NCBI RefSeq assembly: GCF_900101765.1
Contig: NZ_LT627735.1
Coordinates: forward strand, 558,001-622,000
From: Nonlabens sp. Hel1_33_55
GTDB taxonomy: Bacteria; Bacteroidota; Bacteroidia; Flavobacteriales; Flavobacteriaceae
DNA: 64,000 nt
Direction of reading: 5' to 3'
Part shown: piece after piece, positions 1-7,788 of the stretch
Layout: every line of letters starts with the position of its first letter
Numbering within the stretch: the first letter of the stretch is position 1
Made by a program: the position numbers and the translations under genes
Notes under the pieces: model-generated
What the model was told of the DNA's origin: nothing
Database searches by the model: none
The model's input: the letters and a program-made list of their open reading frames with translations, nothing else

Positions 1-1132
1 CGATCCATTTGAAACCGGTCAGGCCTTCCTTGCATTCTATACCATTTCCTTCTGCAAGAGCATGCATCATGGGTGTACTCACAATAGTGGAACCAATGAA
101 TGGATTTGTGAGTGATTCAAGATCTGTTTTTTCCAGCAATAAAGCGGTCATGGCAATCATGGTCTGGTTACCGTTGAGCAACTTCATAGTACCGTCATTA
201 TCACGCACGGCTATTCCTAGACGATCGCAATCTGGATCTGTTCCTATGACGATATCTGCGTTTATTTTATTAGCCAGTTGCACGGCAAGAGCTAGTGCTT
301 CTGGTTCTTCTGGATTAGGAGAAGCCACCGTTGGGAAATCACCGTTAGGTACAGCTTGTTCCTGTACGATGTGAACATCTGTATATCCAGCAGCTTTAAG
401 CGTATCTGGAACTAACGTGATGCTGGTACCATGTAAACTGGTAAATACGATTTTCACTTTGGAACGATCTACATCGCCCGCTATTTTTCCAGCTTTGACA
501 CTATCATCAATAAATGCCTGATCATCACTTTCATCCAAGTACTGAATCAGATCTTCGTTTTTATCAAAATTGATATCGGCAAACTGTGTGTTTTCAATCG
601 TGTCCAGAACTTCTTGATCCTGTGGCGGCACTAATTGTCCACCATCCTGCCAGTACACCTTATAACCATTATATTCTGGTGGGTTATGACTTGCAGTAAG
701 TACGATACCCGCGTGACAACCTTTACGTTTTACCGTATAGGAAAGTAGAGGTGTAGGTCTCAATTCTGGGAAAATATACGCCAGTATTCCGTTTGCACTG
801 AAGACCTCTGCCACGGTAATGGCCAGTTCCTTAGAATTATGGCGACAATCGTAAGCGATAGCAACCTTGACCTGTTCATCGGGAAAGGATTTCTTCAAAT
901 AACTGGAAAGTCCCTGCGTGTTTTTACCCAACGTGTATTTGTTAATACGATTGGTCCCAACTCCCATAATGCCGCGCATACCACCAGTACCGAATTCTAA
1001 ATTTTTATAGAAGGATTCCAAATATTCATCAGATCCAGAATCGATTAGTAGTTTAGTTTTTGAAATGGTGTCAGTATCAAACGGCTCTTTTGTCCAAGCA
1101 GTTGCTACATCTAGAATGTGCTTTTTGTCCAT
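1..1132 (-). CDS. Phosphoglucomutase/phosphomannomutase family protein (3' end cut by window edge)
   Basis: Cytoplasmic alpha-D-phosphohexomutase that interconverts hexose 1- and 6-phosphates, feeding cell-envelope sugars and glycolysis. I translated the minus strand from the ATG at 1132; the frame stays open to base 1, so about 377 residues are visible and the C-terminal domain is missing. The active-site serine motif TASHNP is at residues 146-151 (Ser148), the metal loop DPDCDR is near residue 300, and a sugar-binding stretch EGLTGFKW lies near the cut. The N-terminal FGTGGMRG near residue 50 is typical of the long PgcA-type enzymes of 560-580 residues. Glucose versus mannose preference cannot be read from the sequence. 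The next gene upstream on the same strand ends about 60 bp away. Confidence 0.93.
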   Translation of the reverse strand, partial: MDKKHILDVATAWTKEPFDTDTISKTKLLIDSGSDEYLESFYKNLEFGTGGMRGIMGVGTNRINKYTLGKNTQGLSSYLKKSFPDEQVKVAIAYDCRHNSKELAITVAEVFSANGILAYIFPELRPTPLLSYTVKRKGCHAGIVLTASHNPPEYNGYKVYWQDGGQLVPPQDQEVLDTIENTQFADINFDKNEDLIQYLDESDDQAFIDDSVKAGKIAGDVDRSKVKIVFTSLHGTSITLVPDTLKAAGYTDVHIVQEQAVPNGDFPTVASPNPEEPEALALAVQLANKINADIVIGTDPDCDRLGIAVRDNDGTMKLLNGNQTMIAMTALLLEKTDLESLTNPFIGSTIVSTPMMHALAEGNGIECKEGLTGFKWI

Positions 1133-1194
1133 GGTGCTTTAAATGGTGTAGTTAACAAAGGTAAGATTTTATCAGACTAAGGTTAAATAAGGAC

Positions 1195-3066
1195 TTAATT
1201 TACACAATTCTCACAATAACTATTTTTCAAATAATCATCTTCCAGCAATTGAAAAGTCACGCCACCTTCCAAGGATGGATTGAACAGCTCGCAATAGCGC
1301 TGTTGATTGAGATTGACTGCATTGAGCATGATGGTGCGATATGCATCAGACTGAGTTAGTCGTTTGTCAATAAGTGTAAGATTGAGGTAATAAAACAATA
1401 AGTCTTCATCAATGGTAATTTCTCGCGCTCTGGGTTCCAACAGCTTTACAGCCTCACCATTCTGAGCATAATAAGTTAGGAACTGAGCCAGACTCAGATA
1501 ATCACCGTCAGTTAGCGGAATCCGGTTGTAGGTGCTCAAGATATTCAGAACGCTTTTATCTTTCTCATTGAAGTTGCGCTTGCGCATCTCACGTTCAGCT
1601 CGAACGATATGGTAATTGATATTCATGCGATCTATCAGGGTGCGATCTATACCATAATTCTGCAGGTCGGCGATTTGTTTTTTGAATTGGTTAGCGTCGA
1701 TAGGTGCGGCATTGTTGCGCCAGATGACAAATTTGAGGACGGCAAGATTGTATTGTAGCCTCGGGTTTTTAGGATCTAGTTCTGCTAATTGTTTCAATTC
1801 GTTGTAGGCGATCATCGTCATTCGCACATCCATGAGATAATCATACATGACTTTTTTATTGATGAAGTTCACATATTCTACCTGTCGTGGTATTGTTATT
1901 TTTTTCAAGATGTCTGGAGATGCAGATATTCTAATCTTTTCCAATAATGAATTCTGGATCGCTGCGGCTTCCTCAAGGTCATTGCCAGATATGGACGTGT
2001 TGAATAAAGTCGTCAATTCGGGAATGGACTTTTCCTTGTAGATATCAATTTTGTCCAGTTCTAAAGTAATTACTGCCTTGCGATGGTTTTCCAATATAGG
2101 TTCCAAAGCCGCAGAAGTCGCTCCTGTAAGCGCCGCTTTGATCTGAGATTTAGACTTGGATTTAAGATCTGAGTATTTTGTTCTTTCCACATCGTTAAAA
2201 AACTCTACCCAATTTTCAGAAGTCGTGATATTGGTTTCAATTTCTGGAGACTGAAACGATTGCAGCGAACTCGCAATACTGCTACCACGTTCCTGTTGTA
2301 GCTCCATGTTACGCTCAGTGCTTCCTTCCACGCTGGCGTACGCTTTTATGTCAATGGTTTTTATATTAAAATCGGTTAGACGTAGGGAATCGTATAAAGG
2401 CTTGATGTCAGATGGATCATAAACCGACTTATTCTTCTCGAACGGAATCACAAACTGGAGCGTTTTATATCTCATCACGGCTTGCTCGCTATCGTTTACG
2501 ATTTTTTCGTTTTTGTAAATGATGGAATCTAGGTAAACGCCCATATCCAATAATCCCCATGGATAGGATGCCAGATTGAAGATGGTGTAATATTTACAAA
2601 GGATATTATTATTCAAAAAGAGAATATTGAACTCTAAATCTTCCTTAAGCATTGAGGTAGGAATCTTGCCTACCGCTACTCGATAACGCTTGTTTTCATA
2701 AGGTTTTAAACCTCTTTTTATTTCTTTGGTATAGACTGGTTCCAACAGTTTTCCCTTTATTTGTGAAGATTCTGATCGTGTGTCACATGCATAGCGATCT
2801 TTAGAAACAATATCCACAGCAATTCCATCCTGCGGATTTTTAAAAAGTTGCTTTACCCATCTGTCATCATTGGTTTCAAAAAACAATTGATTGTTCTCAC
2901 GCTTGATTACAAAAGAAGATTCCTTTGGTTTGTTTTGAAATGCCTGTTCAAAATAGCCGCATACGCTGGAACGTTGACTGGAATTTGGAAATTGAATTCC
3001 AAAATTTTCTTGAGCATTGCCTAGAATAACAAATAAAAAGAATAGAAAAGAAAGCTGGTACTTCAT
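1195..3066 (-). CDS. Secreted protein with OmpA-like segment and TPR-like helices
   Basis: Hypothetical exported protein of 623 residues. I prefer the ATG at 3066 because it opens a clean signal peptide (MKYQLSFLFFLFVILGNAQ); an in-frame ATG lies 6 codons upstream. Around residues 215-275 a beta-alpha-beta-alpha pattern with AYASVEGS followed by an Arg/Glu-rich helix resembles the OmpA C-terminal peptidoglycan-associating fold, though degenerate. Residues about 425-560 are helical and look like tetratricopeptide repeats (the segment AELDPKNPRLQYNLAVLKF is typical). The C-terminus has two cysteines in YCENC. The likely location is the periplasm or outer membrane. Function is unknown. It stands alone between the phosphohexomutase and glycosyltransferase genes. 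Confidence 0.75.
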   Translation of the reverse strand: MKYQLSFLFFLFVILGNAQENFGIQFPNSSQRSSVCGYFEQAFQNKPKESSFVIKRENNQLFFETNDDRWVKQLFKNPQDGIAVDIVSKDRYACDTRSESSQIKGKLLEPVYTKEIKRGLKPYENKRYRVAVGKIPTSMLKEDLEFNILFLNNNILCKYYTIFNLASYPWGLLDMGVYLDSIIYKNEKIVNDSEQAVMRYKTLQFVIPFEKNKSVYDPSDIKPLYDSLRLTDFNIKTIDIKAYASVEGSTERNMELQQERGSSIASSLQSFQSPEIETNITTSENWVEFFNDVERTKYSDLKSKSKSQIKAALTGATSAALEPILENHRKAVITLELDKIDIYKEKSIPELTTLFNTSISGNDLEEAAAIQNSLLEKIRISASPDILKKITIPRQVEYVNFINKKVMYDYLMDVRMTMIAYNELKQLAELDPKNPRLQYNLAVLKFVIWRNNAAPIDANQFKKQIADLQNYGIDRTLIDRMNINYHIVRAEREMRKRNFNEKDKSVLNILSTYNRIPLTDGDYLSLAQFLTYYAQNGEAVKLLEPRAREITIDEDLLFYYLNLTLIDKRLTQSDAYRTIMLNAVNLNQQRYCELFNPSLEGGVTFQLLEDDYLKNSYCENCVN

Positions 3067-3118
3067 GGACCTAATTTGAAACACTAAAATAGCACATCAA
3101 TTAGAGGCTGCAAGAAAA

Positions 3119-4081
3119 TTAGGACTTGCCTTGTAGTTTATCGGCTATGGTGTAGCGATCCTGATTGCTTCCTGTTCTAATGATCAACTCGCCCAAAAAT
3201 CCAGCGATAAAGAACAAACTCCCCAAAACCATTGCCGTAAGCGCGATATAAAACCATGGATTTCTAGTAACAAGCTGATAGGGTAGGTCTGCTGCCATTT
3301 TATAAAGCTTTGATCCACCAACATACACGGCAATTACAAATCCAACGGCAAACATCAAGAATCCCATAGTACCAAATAAATGCATGGGACGTTTCCCAAA
3401 TCTTGAGATAAAAGCAATGGTGACCAGATCCAGAAAACCTTTGATGAATCGATCGTACCCAAATTTGGTCTCACCGTATTTGCGCGCTTGATGCTGAACC
3501 ACCTTTTGGGTGATGTTGGTATAACCTGCATTAGCCGCTAGCACAGGAATGTACCGGTGCATCTCACCATGTACATCAATATTTTTGACAACTTCCTTGC
3601 GATAGGCTTTCAACCCGCAATTGAAATCATTTAACTGGACACCGCTGGTGCGTCGTGCCGCCCAATTGAACAGTTTGCTAGGCAAATTTTTGGAAAGTAC
3701 AGAATCGTAACGTTTTTTCTTCCAGCCACTCACCAGATCATAATTATCGCTGGCAATCATGCGGTAGAGTTCTGGAATTTCCTCGGGACTGTCCTGTAAG
3801 TCTGCATCCATGGTTATTACCACATCACCTTGGGCAGAATTGAATCCTGCATGCAAAGCTTGTGATTTACCGTAATTACTAAGGAATTGAATGGCTTTTA
3901 TATGATCTCGCTTTCGCGAAAGCGAACTCAAAACATCCCAACTACCATCTGTACTACCATCGTCGATGTAAATGACTTCATAGGAAAGCTCACTTGTGGC
4001 GAGTACGCGATCGATCCATTCCTGTAATTCTGGGATGGATTGTGCCTCATTGAGTAACGGTATGACAATGGTAAGCTGCAT
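3119..4081 (-). CDS. Family 2 glycosyltransferase, GtrB/DPM1-like, with C-terminal membrane anchor
   Basis: Membrane-bound GT-A glycosyltransferase that probably moves a sugar from a nucleotide donor onto a polyprenyl phosphate or envelope lipid. The N-terminal domain (residues 1-225) has the nucleotide-binding DDGSTD at 40-45 and the metal-binding DAD at 92-94, followed by LQDSPEEI, as in dolichol-phosphate mannosyltransferase-like enzymes. Two transmembrane helices follow at about 232-255 and 275-298. Its ATG directly abuts the stop codon of the DUF4199 gene, so the two are translationally coupled. Residues about 53-58 (SLSRKR) are encoded by a copy of the dispersed palindrome, inserted between the DDGSTD and DAD motifs. 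Sugar and acceptor are unknown. Confidence 0.93.
   Translation of the reverse strand: MQLTIVIPLLNEAQSIPELQEWIDRVLATSELSYEVIYIDDGSTDGSWDVLSSLSRKRDHIKAIQFLSNYGKSQALHAGFNSAQGDVVITMDADLQDSPEEIPELYRMIASDNYDLVSGWKKKRYDSVLSKNLPSKLFNWAARRTSGVQLNDFNCGLKAYRKEVVKNIDVHGEMHRYIPVLAANAGYTNITQKVVQHQARKYGETKFGYDRFIKGFLDLVTIAFISRFGKRPMHLFGTMGFLMFAVGFVIAVYVGGSKLYKMAADLPYQLVTRNPWFYIALTAMVLGSLFFIAGFLGELIIRTGSNQDRYTIADKLQGKS
3909..3924. repeat. Dispersed palindrome, copy 1 (inside glycosyltransferase, perfect)
   Basis: Exact CGCTTTCGCGAAAGCG; on the coding strand it reads SLSRKR between two active-site motifs of the enzyme. Confidence 0.95.
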
Positions 4082-4573
4082 CTATGCCGGCGGATTTTTC
4101 TTGATAAAGAATGCGGTGATGATACCAATAACCGTGTAAAACAACAATTTTGAAGTCGCCGCAATCAAATATTCCTTAGCAGAATAATCGATCTCACTGA
4201 CCTTAACGGCAGCATTTGATGCCGCTTTTTCCTGAGCTACCATCTGTTCCTGCATCAACCGCACGGTTTCTTGTGCGCTAGGATCCCATACTACGTATAT
4301 CAAATAGTTGACAAGAGCTTCAGTCACAAAGATGATCAAAACCGCCAGGAAATAGGCGAGTACCGCTTGTTTGAGCGTTAGATAGCCACCTAGTTTGTTC
4401 TTACTGTACACTTGTGCCGCGATACCAATGGCAAGTGGCAAAATGAGCGTCACGACACCAATTGCCATGTTTTGGAAATCCTGAGTTTGCCAGATATAGA
4501 TGTATAGTGTAGCGGTAATTATAGCACCAATCAATCCTAATACAGCAGCGTTTTTCTTTACTATTTGATCCAC
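4082..4573 (-). CDS. DUF4199 family membrane protein
   Basis: Integral membrane protein of 163 residues with four predicted hydrophobic helices (about 10-30, 38-58, 72-98 and 138-158) and a polar loop between the third and fourth. The pattern of a short Lys-rich N-terminus followed by GAIITATLYIYIW matches the Bacteroidota-specific DUF4199 family as I know it. Function is unknown. Its stop codon touches the start of the GtrB-like glycosyltransferase, an arrangement I recognise from other flavobacteria, which suggests the two act together at the membrane, perhaps as flippase or anchor plus transferase (inference). Confidence 0.82.
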   Translation of the reverse strand: MDQIVKKNAAVLGLIGAIITATLYIYIWQTQDFQNMAIGVVTLILPLAIGIAAQVYSKNKLGGYLTLKQAVLAYFLAVLIIFVTEALVNYLIYVVWDPSAQETVRLMQEQMVAQEKAASNAAVKVSEIDYSAKEYLIAATSKLLFYTVIGIITAFFIKKNPPA

Positions 4574-4667
4574 TAGATAGTCAACTTTGAAGGTTTGATT
4601 GCAAATATAACCGTTATGAGCCTGTGAATTAATGGTTGAAAAGGATGTATTTTTGCTTCTATTGCTA

Positions 4668-4697
4668 TTGTGTATTTAATTTAAAACATTAAATTTG
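4668..4697 (+). promoter_or_regulatory. Promoter of rpmE2
   Basis: TTG at 4668-4670, a 19-bp spacer and TAAATTTG at 4690-4697 match the Bacteroidota primary-sigma consensus TTG/TAnnTTTG. Transcription should start near 4703, about 23 bp before the L31 start codon. Confidence 0.8.
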
Positions 4698-4725
4698 CAG
4701 CCGCTAAAGAATAAAGCACAAGATC

Positions 4726-4983
4726 ATGCAAAAAGGAATTCACCCAGAAGAATATAAGTTAGTTGCGTTTAAGGACATGTCTAATGATGAGGTTTTCATC
4801 ACTAAGTCCACCGCAAATGCTAAAGAAACAATCGACGTAGATGGTACTGAGTATCCATTGATCAAACTAGAGATTTCTAGAACGTCGCACCCATTTTATA
4901 CGGGTACTACAAAACTTATCGATACTGCTGGACGTATTGACAAGTTCAAGAACAAATACAAGAAATTTGATAAGAAGTCTTAA
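4726..4983 (+). CDS. rpmE2: 50S ribosomal protein L31, type B
   Basis: Component of the large ribosomal subunit that bridges to the small subunit. The 85-residue product has the type B signatures GIHPEEY at the N-terminus, TSHPFYTG in the middle and a lysine-rich C-terminal tail. It has no cysteines, so it is the zinc-independent paralogue rather than the CxxC form. It is transcribed alone from a near-perfect promoter and ends at a strong terminator, so it is a one-gene unit in opposite orientation to its neighbours. Confidence 0.97.
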   Translation: MQKGIHPEEYKLVAFKDMSNDEVFITKSTANAKETIDVDGTEYPLIKLEISRTSHPFYTGTTKLIDTAGRIDKFKNKYKKFDKKS

Positions 4984-5003
4984 GGACTCTTTCATACATA
5001 TTG

Positions 5004-5034
5004 AAAAGCCTCGCAATTTGCGAGGCTTTTTTAT
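5004..5034 (+). terminator. Rho-independent terminator after rpmE2
   Basis: Inverted repeat AAAAGCCTCGCAA / TTTGCGAGGCTTTT followed by a T-rich run, starting 20 bp after the L31 stop codon. The stem is A/T-flanked on both sides, so it may also stop transcription coming from the minus strand. Confidence 0.92.
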
Positions 5035-5039
5035 TTATG

Positions 5040-5258
5040 CTAATTGGGACTTTCTTCTTCGGTTCGTGTGAAATAGAAATAGATCACATAGAACCAACTA
5101 AAAATTCCAGCTAGAATAGCCCATTTAATGGACTTATTACGCGTCCATGAACATACGACAGCAATCGAGCAACCTATTGCTGTACCGGTGGAAATTCCAG
5201 TACTCGTGATGTCGGAGCCTATAAGCGAGTGAAGAATGGTAGTTGAAATAGAAATCAT
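5040..5258 (-). CDS. Small hypothetical membrane protein
   Basis: Reading frame of 72 codons from an ATG at 5258. It encodes a hydrophobic, Ser/Thr/Ile-rich segment (about residues 5-35), a short basic loop (TRNKSIKW), a second helix (about 46-65) and a charged tail TRTEEESPN. The stop lies just past the rpmE2 terminator, and the gene points the same way as the GNAT and proC genes behind it, 27 bp away. I recognise no family. The amphipathic layout with a charged tail argues for a real small membrane protein, but the evidence is only composition and position. Confidence 0.5.
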   Translation of the reverse strand: MISISTTILHSLIGSDITSTGISTGTAIGCSIAVVCSWTRNKSIKWAILAGIFSWFYVIYFYFTRTEEESPN

Positions 5259-5285
5259 AGTTTGATGGTGTTTAGATAAAGTAAT

Positions 5286-5741
5286 TTATAAGTTCAATGG
5301 CTTCTCAAAGCATTTACTCAACGGCATTCCTATATACTGGTCATAATTGGGAATAGGAGTGTAGCCATTCTTTACATATAAGCCAATCGCTTCTGGTTGG
5401 TTGATGCCTGTCTCCAGCTGTAATTTTGTAAAATTCAGTTGTTTTGCCCAAAATTCCAATTCAATCAAAATCTTTGTGGCAACTCCTTTTCCTCTCGCAT
5501 TTTCCATGGTGAACATACGCTTTATCTCTGCGATATCACCAATTGATTTTTTGAAAGCACCACAGCCTACTGCTATTTTATTCTCGTAAGCGAGAACGAC
5601 ATGATTGATATCGTCCAGCCTATTGAACTGATTATAAAACGCATGGTCATCACCATCTGTAACGGACAGATAGCGATCCAGAAGTGGTATGAGTTGCTGG
5701 AAATCCTCATGAGCCGAATCCGTTCTCAATAGCTGAATCAT
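5286..5741 (-). CDS. GNAT family N-acetyltransferase
   Basis: Cytoplasmic acetyltransferase of 151 residues that transfers the acetyl group of acetyl-CoA to an unknown amine. The acetyl-CoA pyrophosphate loop RGKGVATKIL (consensus RxxGxG/A) lies at about residues 83-92, preceded by the beta-4 strand IAEIKRMFT and followed by the LQLETG strand and a C-terminal YVKNGY segment, all typical of GNAT proteins. It starts 17 bp after proC ends, so the two are probably cotranscribed. The substrate cannot be read from sequence. Confidence 0.88.
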   Translation of the reverse strand: MIQLLRTDSAHEDFQQLIPLLDRYLSVTDGDDHAFYNQFNRLDDINHVVLAYENKIAVGCGAFKKSIGDIAEIKRMFTMENARGKGVATKILIELEFWAKQLNFTKLQLETGINQPEAIGLYVKNGYTPIPNYDQYIGMPLSKCFEKPLNL

Positions 5742-5758
5742 GGTAAAGGTTCAGTAGT

Positions 5759-6556
5759 TTACTTCTCGATTTTATCGTACGATGTTACAATTCCCTTGAT
5801 AAGAGCACTACTAAAGCCATTATGCTCCATTTCATTTAAGCCGGCAATAGTACAGCCTTTGGGAGTTGTAACTTTATCAATCTCGTGTTCTGGATGTTGC
5901 TTGCGCTCAATAAGCAACTGAGCGGCTCCTTTTACGGTATGTGTCACAATGTTGCTGGCAGTAACGGCATCAAAGCCTATCTCAATGCCACCCTGAATCA
6001 TACCGCGCATAAATCTTAATACGTATGCAATACCGCATGCACCCAAAACGGTAGCGGCATCCATCAATTCTTCATTGATAACGATAGAAGTACCTATGGT
6101 ATCAAAACACTGTTTTACAATCTTTTCTGAATCTGCATTTGAAGTGCTGCTTGCTATACACGTCAAGGATTCACCTACATCTGCTGCTGTATTAGGCATC
6201 GCTCTGAATACAGGAATATCAAGATCAATTGCAGATTCAATTTGCTGTATAGAAATCCCAGTCGCTAACGAGGCTATAATATGTTGATCCTCTTTTAGAA
6301 CTCCTTTAAGTTCCTTAAGGATTTCAAGAATTGTGTACGGCTTTAGGGCAATAATCAGCAACTCTGATTGTTGAACAGCTTCGATATTATTGGAAGTAAT
6401 GTGAATGCCAGTATCAGCAAGATGACTTAAGCTCGAGGTACGGCGTTTAGTTACTGTTATTTTTTTGGGATCAATCTTGGGATCTGCTAGAAGTCCATTG
6501 AGTATTGAAAGACCTAAATTCCCGCAGCCAATAATGGCTATTTTTTTATCGTACAT
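5759..6556 (-). CDS. proC: Pyrroline-5-carboxylate reductase
   Basis: Catalyses the last step of proline synthesis, reduction of 1-pyrroline-5-carboxylate to proline with NAD(P)H, in the cytoplasm. The 265-residue length is normal. The Rossmann motif IIGCGNLGLSIL is at residues 8-19, the cofactor-adjacent KPYTILEIL near 92, a FRAMPNTAADVGES stretch near 137 and the C-terminal substrate-binding TPKGCTIAGL near 231. The NNIEAVQQSELLIIALKP segment is the expected second half of the nucleotide-binding fold. It probably forms a short operon with the GNAT gene. Confidence 0.95.
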   Translation of the reverse strand: MYDKKIAIIGCGNLGLSILNGLLADPKIDPKKITVTKRRTSSLSHLADTGIHITSNNIEAVQQSELLIIALKPYTILEILKELKGVLKEDQHIIASLATGISIQQIESAIDLDIPVFRAMPNTAADVGESLTCIASSTSNADSEKIVKQCFDTIGTSIVINEELMDAATVLGACGIAYVLRFMRGMIQGGIEIGFDAVTASNIVTHTVKGAAQLLIERKQHPEHEIDKVTTPKGCTIAGLNEMEHNGFSSALIKGIVTSYDKIEK

Positions 6557-6723
6557 ATTGGCTGGTTGATTTACCTTATGAACAGACTAATATAATCACT
6601 TCATCCTCTAAAATTACCTGAAGCAGTAGATTTGTACTCGTTTAGCTTTAGGTAATTCAAAATTGGTATTGGAAATAAAAGTGGAGTTGCCTGATTTGTT
6701 AGTGCCCACATAAGTATTTTAAA

Positions 6724-7635
6724 TTATTTTTCTAGTAAGGAGTTGGTGAACAAATCTGCAGCTTCAAATGTTTTGGTTTCCAGTTTTTTATATTTTATCC
6801 AATCTACAAATCGGCCGATAATGCTGGAGTCAAAAAGTCCCCAATTATCTCTTGCATCAAAACTAGGTAACGATAATTCAAGAGCTTTATCTAGATTAAT
6901 ATGTACATCACTGCTGGGAACATATTTCTTGAAAAGAGCAATACTCTCCTGCGGATATTCCTTGCAGTGTAGAAAACCTTTAGCTGTTGCCTCTAAAAAT
7001 TTTGAATAATCAGTTTTACGATCATCCAATAAATCACCGTTGGCAACCAAAACTGGAGAGTACGAGTAAGGAATATCATAATCCTCCATTTTGAAATAAC
7101 GTACAGGAGTTTCCATCGCTTCTGCAGCCACACCTTCCCAATTCAAAAATATCCACGTAGCATCAAACTCACCATCCAGAACCGTGTCCCAGATACCCAA
7201 TTTTTCTGGATAACCTATTTTGAATTCTCCTTGACCACCATCATTAATAATCATCTGGCGTACGATCTCATCTTCATACCTCGCCTCGTAAGAACTGTAT
7301 TTTTTACCATCCAGATCACGTGGTGATTTTATACCACTATCACTTTTCACTACAATAGCACTCAAGTCTTTTTTGAGAATTGCTGCAATGCCTATAAGAT
7401 GGAATGAGTTCGCTTTGGTTTGATAGCTTATGATGCTTTCTGTTGGGCACAAAGCAAAATCGGCATCACCGTTTTCTACTTTTTTGGCCGGCGTTGTTTT
7501 ATAGTTGTCTTGGGAAGGATCTATGATAGTGACATCTAACCCAGAATCTTTGTAGAAACCTAGCTCTTGTGCCACAAAAAAGCCGATGTGATTGATGTTA
7601 GGAGTCCAGTCGAGCGCTATTTTTAATTTCTTCAT
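6724..7635 (-). CDS. NMT1/THI5-like periplasmic-binding-fold protein without export signal
   Basis: Type 2 periplasmic-binding-protein fold related to pyrimidine-precursor (HMP) binding proteins and to yeast Thi5. I place the start at the ATG at 7635 (303 residues), because MKKLKIALDWTPNINHIGFF is the usual family N-terminus; the frame is open 45 codons further, but that part is not conserved-looking and contains a dispersed palindrome. No signal peptide or lipobox precedes the fold, so the protein looks cytoplasmic. The CCCFC iron site of Thi5-type synthases is absent; the equivalent region reads YSYSPVLVA. No ABC permease or ATPase of the thiamine type lies nearby. It could be a ligand sensor, a degenerate synthase or an exported protein with an unusual signal. 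Confidence 0.75.
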   Translation of the reverse strand: MKKLKIALDWTPNINHIGFFVAQELGFYKDSGLDVTIIDPSQDNYKTTPAKKVENGDADFALCPTESIISYQTKANSFHLIGIAAILKKDLSAIVVKSDSGIKSPRDLDGKKYSSYEARYEDEIVRQMIINDGGQGEFKIGYPEKLGIWDTVLDGEFDATWIFLNWEGVAAEAMETPVRYFKMEDYDIPYSYSPVLVANGDLLDDRKTDYSKFLEATAKGFLHCKEYPQESIALFKKYVPSSDVHINLDKALELSLPSFDARDNWGLFDSSIIGRFVDWIKYKKLETKTFEAADLFTNSLLEK

Positions 7636-7743
7636 CAGTATGAATTCTTTGATAGATAAAGGTAAAAGTTCTAAAACGTATTGTTTCATTGATGTATCAA
7701 ATTGACAAAACTTTAAAACTTGAACTATTATTTGATTGATCTC

Positions 7744-7757
7744 GCTTTCGCGAAAGC
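7744..7757. repeat. Dispersed palindrome, copy 2 (GCTTTCGCGAAAGC)
   Basis: Perfect 14-bp core of the dispersed palindrome, in the gap between the divergent NMT1-like and ABC exporter genes. The outer base pair of the 16-mer is broken on the right side (GCTGAC flank). Confidence 0.9.
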
Positions 7758-7788
7758 TGACTAACCACAAACCCTATCTTTACCAACT

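Noticed and set aside
9..374. Plus-strand reading frame of 121 codons at the left edge
   Set aside because: It is antisense to the conserved phosphohexomutase gene, which has intact active-site motifs, and it has no family signature.
3928..4164. Minus-strand frame of 78 codons across the DUF4199/glycosyltransferase junction
   Set aside because: It overlaps two real genes in another frame and has a Ser/Arg/His-rich composition typical of shadow frames.
5580..5600. CTCGTAAGCGAG near 5583 as another dispersed palindrome copy
   Set aside because: It shares only the outer bases; the CTTTCGCGAAAG core is absent.
7636..7770. N-terminal extension of the NMT1-like protein as a signal peptide
   Set aside because: The 45 extra residues lack a hydrophobic core and cleavage site and include a copy of the dispersed palindrome.
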